Of a stretch of 17,380 bases of DNA, positions 14,205-17,380 are shown piece by piece (position 1 is the stretch's first letter; each line of letters opens with the position of its first letter). The notes beneath the pieces are model-generated. The model saw nothing but the letters and a program-made list of their open reading frames with translations, ran no database searches and was not told the origin of the DNA. The DNA comes from an uncultured Spirochaetales bacterium (lineage in GTDB: Bacteria; Spirochaetota; Spirochaetia; Sphaerochaetales; Sphaerochaetaceae). The position numbers were made by a program, and so were the translations under genes. The stretch lies in NCBI GenBank assembly GCA_945947045.1, contig CAMEXG010000020.1, positions 1-17,380 of the forward strand, written 5' to 3'.

Positions 14205-17147
14205 CTATTCACCACATTCCTTCACAATGTGCCAAGCATCATCTTCGTACCTAAATAGATCACTATTGATTATCTCGGCAGGTATTTTTCCTGCATGAAG
14301 ATTGTTTATCATAAGTATATCTTTTAGCTCTCTCTCGCTAATTGTATTCTTTCCCCTCTTTATAAGAAGATCTCTGACAAGTTCTGAAAAAGATGAATAC
14401 CTTCCCTTTTCTGCTACGATAGTTCGTACATACCTTCTATCTATTACACTCCCCTGGAACAGATCGAATCTATTGGATTTCGAAATGATTGCATCAAGTA
14501 GAAATACATTCCATTCAAGCTTTGATAGAGGAAGAGAAGAGTAAGCGTTGTAATTAAGAAGAGAGATATAGCCATTCTCCATATGGGAAGAAAAATAATC
14601 TGCAACAGTATCGATAATATTTCCCTCAATATCAAGAAATACTTTTTCTTTCATGTATTCATCTCTATTTATTCTAATGTAAGAAGATACAAGATTCCTA
14701 AATTCAACATCTCTTACCATAGTAGGTATCTCCAACTTCTTACATAAATCAACGTATTGAGAGTATGAGATGATATCTGGTTGACCGATATATTTCAAAA
14801 ATACATCTTGGTATTTTATTACGACTCCATCTGCTTTTTTTGAAATATGAGGATTATATATGGCATATTCTTCATCCAATAAGCCACCAGCCAAAGAGAA
14901 TACAGAAACAGGTGAATCAAGATTATTTATATTCAAAATAGAACTATACTCAGACTTCATGAGTTTTGAATATAAGATATATCGATTTGTGTATCCTCGG
15001 TTTTCATTAATAGTCTCAATAATAATGTCTCTTATTCCTTCCTTCTCCTCATTTTTAATATCCAGAAGCTCCATGAGTGTTATCTTATTATCATTTAGCT
15101 TAATAAGATTCTTATCTTCACTGATAGGCATGATTATCATGACATCGGTAAATCCAGGGAAATGCTCTTTTATTTCGTCAATAGACACTGGAGATTTTTT
15201 GATTCTTATTAGTTCTTCTATTCTCTTCTTAGTTGGAATTATGACAAAGGAGTCTCTATCTTTTATAAGGTAGTCGCGAGTAGAGGTGCACAATTGAGGA
15301 AGATAATGCTGTATCACTCCATGTAGTGTATAGTGATTATTTATATTAGTAGTAGAGAGATAATCACTTAATTCGTCATATAATGTTCTATAGTATATCT
15401 GGTTGTTCGGGTTAGATAATATCGCTTCTTCTATACGAGAAAGGACTTCCGAATCCACATGGAACAATGAAGAAGCAACAAACTTTGACCTATCTACAAG
15501 AATTAAATCATCTTTATCTATGAGCCGGGCATAGAAAGCTCTATTAGACAAGTCAATTGAATAATTATATTCACTCTTAACAAGGCTTTTTAATCTTTCC
15601 ATATCAGGAGAAACGATGTCATTGAGTTGAGTAAGGTTTATTCCTTCAGGAAAATACTTCTCTATTATTTTTAGAGCCAATTCTCTATATTTCTGCTTAT
15701 ACTTCGAAACAAAGGTATTGTATATGTGGTAACCATTAAGAGAGAGATAATTTAAGAGTACTGTCAGATCCATAAAAGTAAGGCCGACTTTATTAAACGC
15801 TTCATTCAGGTCCGCCATACTGTCAGCCAACTCCGCTGCTTCTCCTATGTATTCCTCAACAATCCTCTTTATCTTCTCTTCAATGCCTGGCTCACTGCTC
15901 TTAAAAAATAAAGAAGCACACTCCAGATACTCTACGTCTTTGTTTTCCTTGAAAGCTTTGATGAAGATACGAGCATTGTCATCAATCTTAAAATGTGACT
16001 TTATCTCCTCTTCGCTGATATATTTTTTACTAACAAGCTCTAAATCAACAATGATGGAGGTATAAGGAAGGACTCGTTTTGTGACATCAAGCTCTATTTG
16101 TCTTACTCTCTCCCTCGTCACACCGATTAACTTTCCGACTCCATCCAGTGTTTCTCCCTCTTCTCTTTTAAGATAAGTGACACGTTTGTTCTCAACGATC
16201 TCTTTTTCAATAAATGACTCAATGGCTTTATAGTTCTTATCTAAAGTATCGATAGTAGAAGATGGAGCATTATCTCTAGATTTCAAGTATTCAGATATAG
16301 TATCCACCTCTTGTCTTGAGATATCCGGAACATCAAAGATATTAAATGAAGATAGGTACTCTCTCAGTGAACTAATGGTAGTGATATTTACTCTTTCCAA
16401 CTTCCTCAATAACCCCTTTGGAAAAGAGAATATGAGTCTTTCACTTCTGTCTTCGACAAATGAGGGAATATATGAAAGAGGAGACGGGGATATATAATAG
16501 TCATCTTCTAGCTCAATGATTTCGCAACTGTCATTCAACCAGTTGTCTTTTTCTCTGTTGTATAATACTTTCATTTCATTGATAGTTTTAATGCCGATAT
16601 TTGGAATTGTATCTAGTTTATAATTTCTTACAAATAAAACAAATGAGCATATTGTGTATATACCGAGAGAAAAGAGGGTGTTAATACTCTTATAAGAAAG
16701 AGAATAGAAAAGAAGAGAGGGAGAAAGTGTAGCTTCATTCACCTTGATTCCATTCTTTGGGAAAGCCCTCTGTGGTATGTAATCTTCATCATAAACAAGT
16801 GATCCCTTTTTATAATCATCTATTATTTTGAAGATTGATTTAGATGTTATTCTACCGCTTTCCTCAATCAGAGCGTGTCCCCCATTCGAGTCGAAGTCCA
16901 ATAGATCCTTAACTGTAACAATACTATGTTTTTTAAGGAACGTAAGAGAGCGGGTCGGGAGAGAAGGAATACTTAATAGATAAATTGTCTTATCTTCTTC
17001 TAAATCAAATAGACCAGGAAGGAACAGATCATCCTCTGTCTCCTCATTCTTTTGTGTATTATAAGCCTTTTTTTCTTTTTCCACTTTTACAGGATTATCC
17101 AAATCTGAAGCATCGAATAAGCTGCCTTCAAACCAATCGTCCTTCAC
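14205..17147 (-). CDS. 980-aa protein with alpha-CTD-like HhH repeats and sigma region-4-like HTH
   Basis: Large protein of unknown function. The N-terminus (1-52) is acidic, with two similar LFD segments. Three repeats follow that resemble the RNA polymerase alpha C-terminal domain: about 55-112, 140-197 (best; its second half is IPNIGIKTINEM, like the alpha-CTD IRNLGKKSLEEI) and 240-292. Residues about 303-360 look like sigma-70 region 4.2, ending GVTRERVRQIE (342-352). From about 485 onward, several segments have winged-helix spacing (about 487-556, 567-637, 900-975), possibly HARE-HTH-like; this part is tentative. No nuclease, ATPase or methylase motif is visible, nor a signal peptide or membrane helix. 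The start is GTG, with GAGGAG 6 nt before it. Rows counted here were 25-37% GC against 38-55% elsewhere, hinting at different origin. It lies 94 bp downstream of a DUF3427-like gene end on the same strand. Confidence 0.85.
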   Translation of the reverse strand: MKDDWFEGSLFDASDLDNPVKVEKEKKAYNTQKNEETEDDLFLPGLFDLEEDKTIYLLSIPSLPTRSLTFLKKHSIVTVKDLLDFDSNGGHALIEESGRITSKSIFKIIDDYKKGSLVYDEDYIPQRAFPKNGIKVNEATLSPSLLFYSLSYKSINTLFSLGIYTICSFVLFVRNYKLDTIPNIGIKTINEMKVLYNREKDNWLNDSCEIIELEDDYYISPSPLSYIPSFVEDRSERLIFSFPKGLLRKLERVNITTISSLREYLSSFNIFDVPDISRQEVDTISEYLKSRDNAPSSTIDTLDKNYKAIESFIEKEIVENKRVTYLKREEGETLDGVGKLIGVTRERVRQIELDVTKRVLPYTSIIVDLELVSKKYISEEEIKSHFKIDDNARIFIKAFKENKDVEYLECASLFFKSSEPGIEEKIKRIVEEYIGEAAELADSMADLNEAFNKVGLTFMDLTVLLNYLSLNGYHIYNTFVSKYKQKYRELALKIIEKYFPEGINLTQLNDIVSPDMERLKSLVKSEYNYSIDLSNRAFYARLIDKDDLILVDRSKFVASSLFHVDSEVLSRIEEAILSNPNNQIYYRTLYDELSDYLSTTNINNHYTLHGVIQHYLPQLCTSTRDYLIKDRDSFVIIPTKKRIEELIRIKKSPVSIDEIKEHFPGFTDVMIIMPISEDKNLIKLNDNKITLMELLDIKNEEKEGIRDIIIETINENRGYTNRYILYSKLMKSEYSSILNINNLDSPVSVFSLAGGLLDEEYAIYNPHISKKADGVVIKYQDVFLKYIGQPDIISYSQYVDLCKKLEIPTMVRDVEFRNLVSSYIRINRDEYMKEKVFLDIEGNIIDTVADYFSSHMENGYISLLNYNAYSSLPLSKLEWNVFLLDAIISKSNRFDLFQGSVIDRRYVRTIVAEKGRYSSFSELVRDLLIKRGKNTISERELKDILMINNLHAGKIPAEIINSDLFRYEDDAWHIVKECGE

Positions 17148-17171
17148 ACCTCACTCCTCAAGATAGGATAA

Positions 17172-17200
17172 ACTATAGAAATTGTTTTGTAGATAGTTAA
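17172..17200 (-). promoter_or_regulatory. candidate promoter of the 980-aa gene
   Basis: On the minus strand TTAACT (17195-17200), a 17-bp spacer and TATAGT (17172-17177). Initiation near 17165 gives a short leader before the GTG at 17147. It lies in the gap after the upstream gene, so the 980-aa gene may be expressed on its own as well as by read-through. Confidence 0.5.
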
Positions 17201-17241
17201 TTCATAAATAGCACAAGCATAATGGTATTATGGAAAAAGTG

Positions 17242-17380
17242 TTAAATAGCCAGTCCCCTACTAAGATCCTTAATAAACCTGGCGGGAATTCTATACTTCA
17301 TCTTCCATACAATCTCTATTGGTCTAGATCCCTTATGGCTTTCGCACTCTACAGGACCTAAGAAAGTATAAGGAACAGTT
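17242..17380 (-). CDS. C-terminal end of a DUF3427-like (DEAD/DEAH helicase-associated) protein, partial
   Basis: The last 45 codons of a gene that continues past the window edge, ending at TAA (17242-17244). The visible residues include YTFLGPVECESHKGSRP, then IEIVWKMKYRIPARF. As I recall the family, this matches the end of DUF3427 domains: an FLG strand, a SHxGxxPM-type turn, an aromatic xIxW strand and a final IPA segment. DUF3427 usually ends proteins with a phospholipase-D-like nuclease domain and a DEAD/DEAH-box helicase, so a helicase gene probably lies just outside. The assignment rests on 45 residues and memory of the family, so it is provisional. It is in line with the 980-aa gene, 94 bp upstream of it. 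Confidence 0.6.
   Translation of the reverse strand, partial: TVPYTFLGPVECESHKGSRPIEIVWKMKYRIPARFIKDLSRGLAI

Noticed and set aside
17230..17361. 43-codon plus-strand ORF near the window end
   Set aside because: It lies opposite the DUF3427-like reading frame, has no SD and resembles nothing known; the minus frame explains the stretch better.
13924..17380. Genomic island inserted at the tRNA-Val gene
   Set aside because: Integrases normally use the tRNA 3' end, which faces the corA side, not the unusual genes; no integrase or repeated tRNA end was seen.
1..17380. CRISPR arrays, insertion sequences, rRNA
   Set aside because: No regularly spaced repeats, transposase motifs, terminal inverted repeats or rRNA sequence were seen.

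Overview
The window reads as a bacterial chromosome segment of roughly 40% GC with compact, mostly co-directional gene blocks, strong Shine-Dalgarno (SD) sequences and TAATG/ATGA start-stop overlaps. A relaxed lipobox (Ser at -1), a TM287/288-type exporter, a multidomain persulfide/sulfite-type reductase and a single tRNA without an encoded CCA fit a host-associated anaerobe. A spirochaete is my first guess and a Firmicute is possible; nothing in the window settles the phylum.

Region 1 (1-4853, minus strand): a probable 20-codon leader ORF, then the two halves of an asymmetric heterodimeric ABC exporter, then an RlmD/RumA-type rRNA m5U methyltransferase 9 nt downstream. Together they look like one transcript, and the layout recalls exporter operons controlled by leader peptides. 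Region 2 (4854-7449, plus strand): a cytidylate kinase-like P-loop protein, an unrecognised 120-aa protein whose SD lies in the 3' arm of a perfect 12-bp hairpin, and a PlsC acyltransferase carrying a zinc ribbon and an unassigned C-terminal domain. The block ends at a clear intrinsic terminator. Region 3 (7431-12722, minus strand): an 849-aa CoA-disulfide reductase / rhodanese / siroheme-type reductase / ferredoxin fusion, followed without a visible terminator by a FecB/FecCD/FecE-type importer (lipoprotein, permease, ATPase). Region 4 (12823-13995): a CorA-type Mg2+ transporter and a tRNA-Val(CAC) with a good promoter.

Region 5 (14205-17380, minus strand) is the most unusual part. A 980-aa protein has three RNA polymerase alpha-CTD-like helix-hairpin-helix repeats, a sigma-70 region-4-like helix-turn-helix, and a long tail that looks like tandem winged helices. 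Upstream on the same strand, the window edge cuts a gene whose last 45 codons look like the end of a DUF3427 domain, a domain usually carried by DEAD/DEAH-box helicases. The helicase-like gene plus the transcription-factor-like giant is the best candidate here for an undescribed system, possibly defence or transcription related; its function is unknown.

Two starts were moved from the longest ORF on SD evidence (exporter subunit to 4697, binding lipoprotein to a GTG at 10085), and the 120-aa protein was given its ATG at 5792. GC statements come from counting a few 60-base rows, not the whole window.
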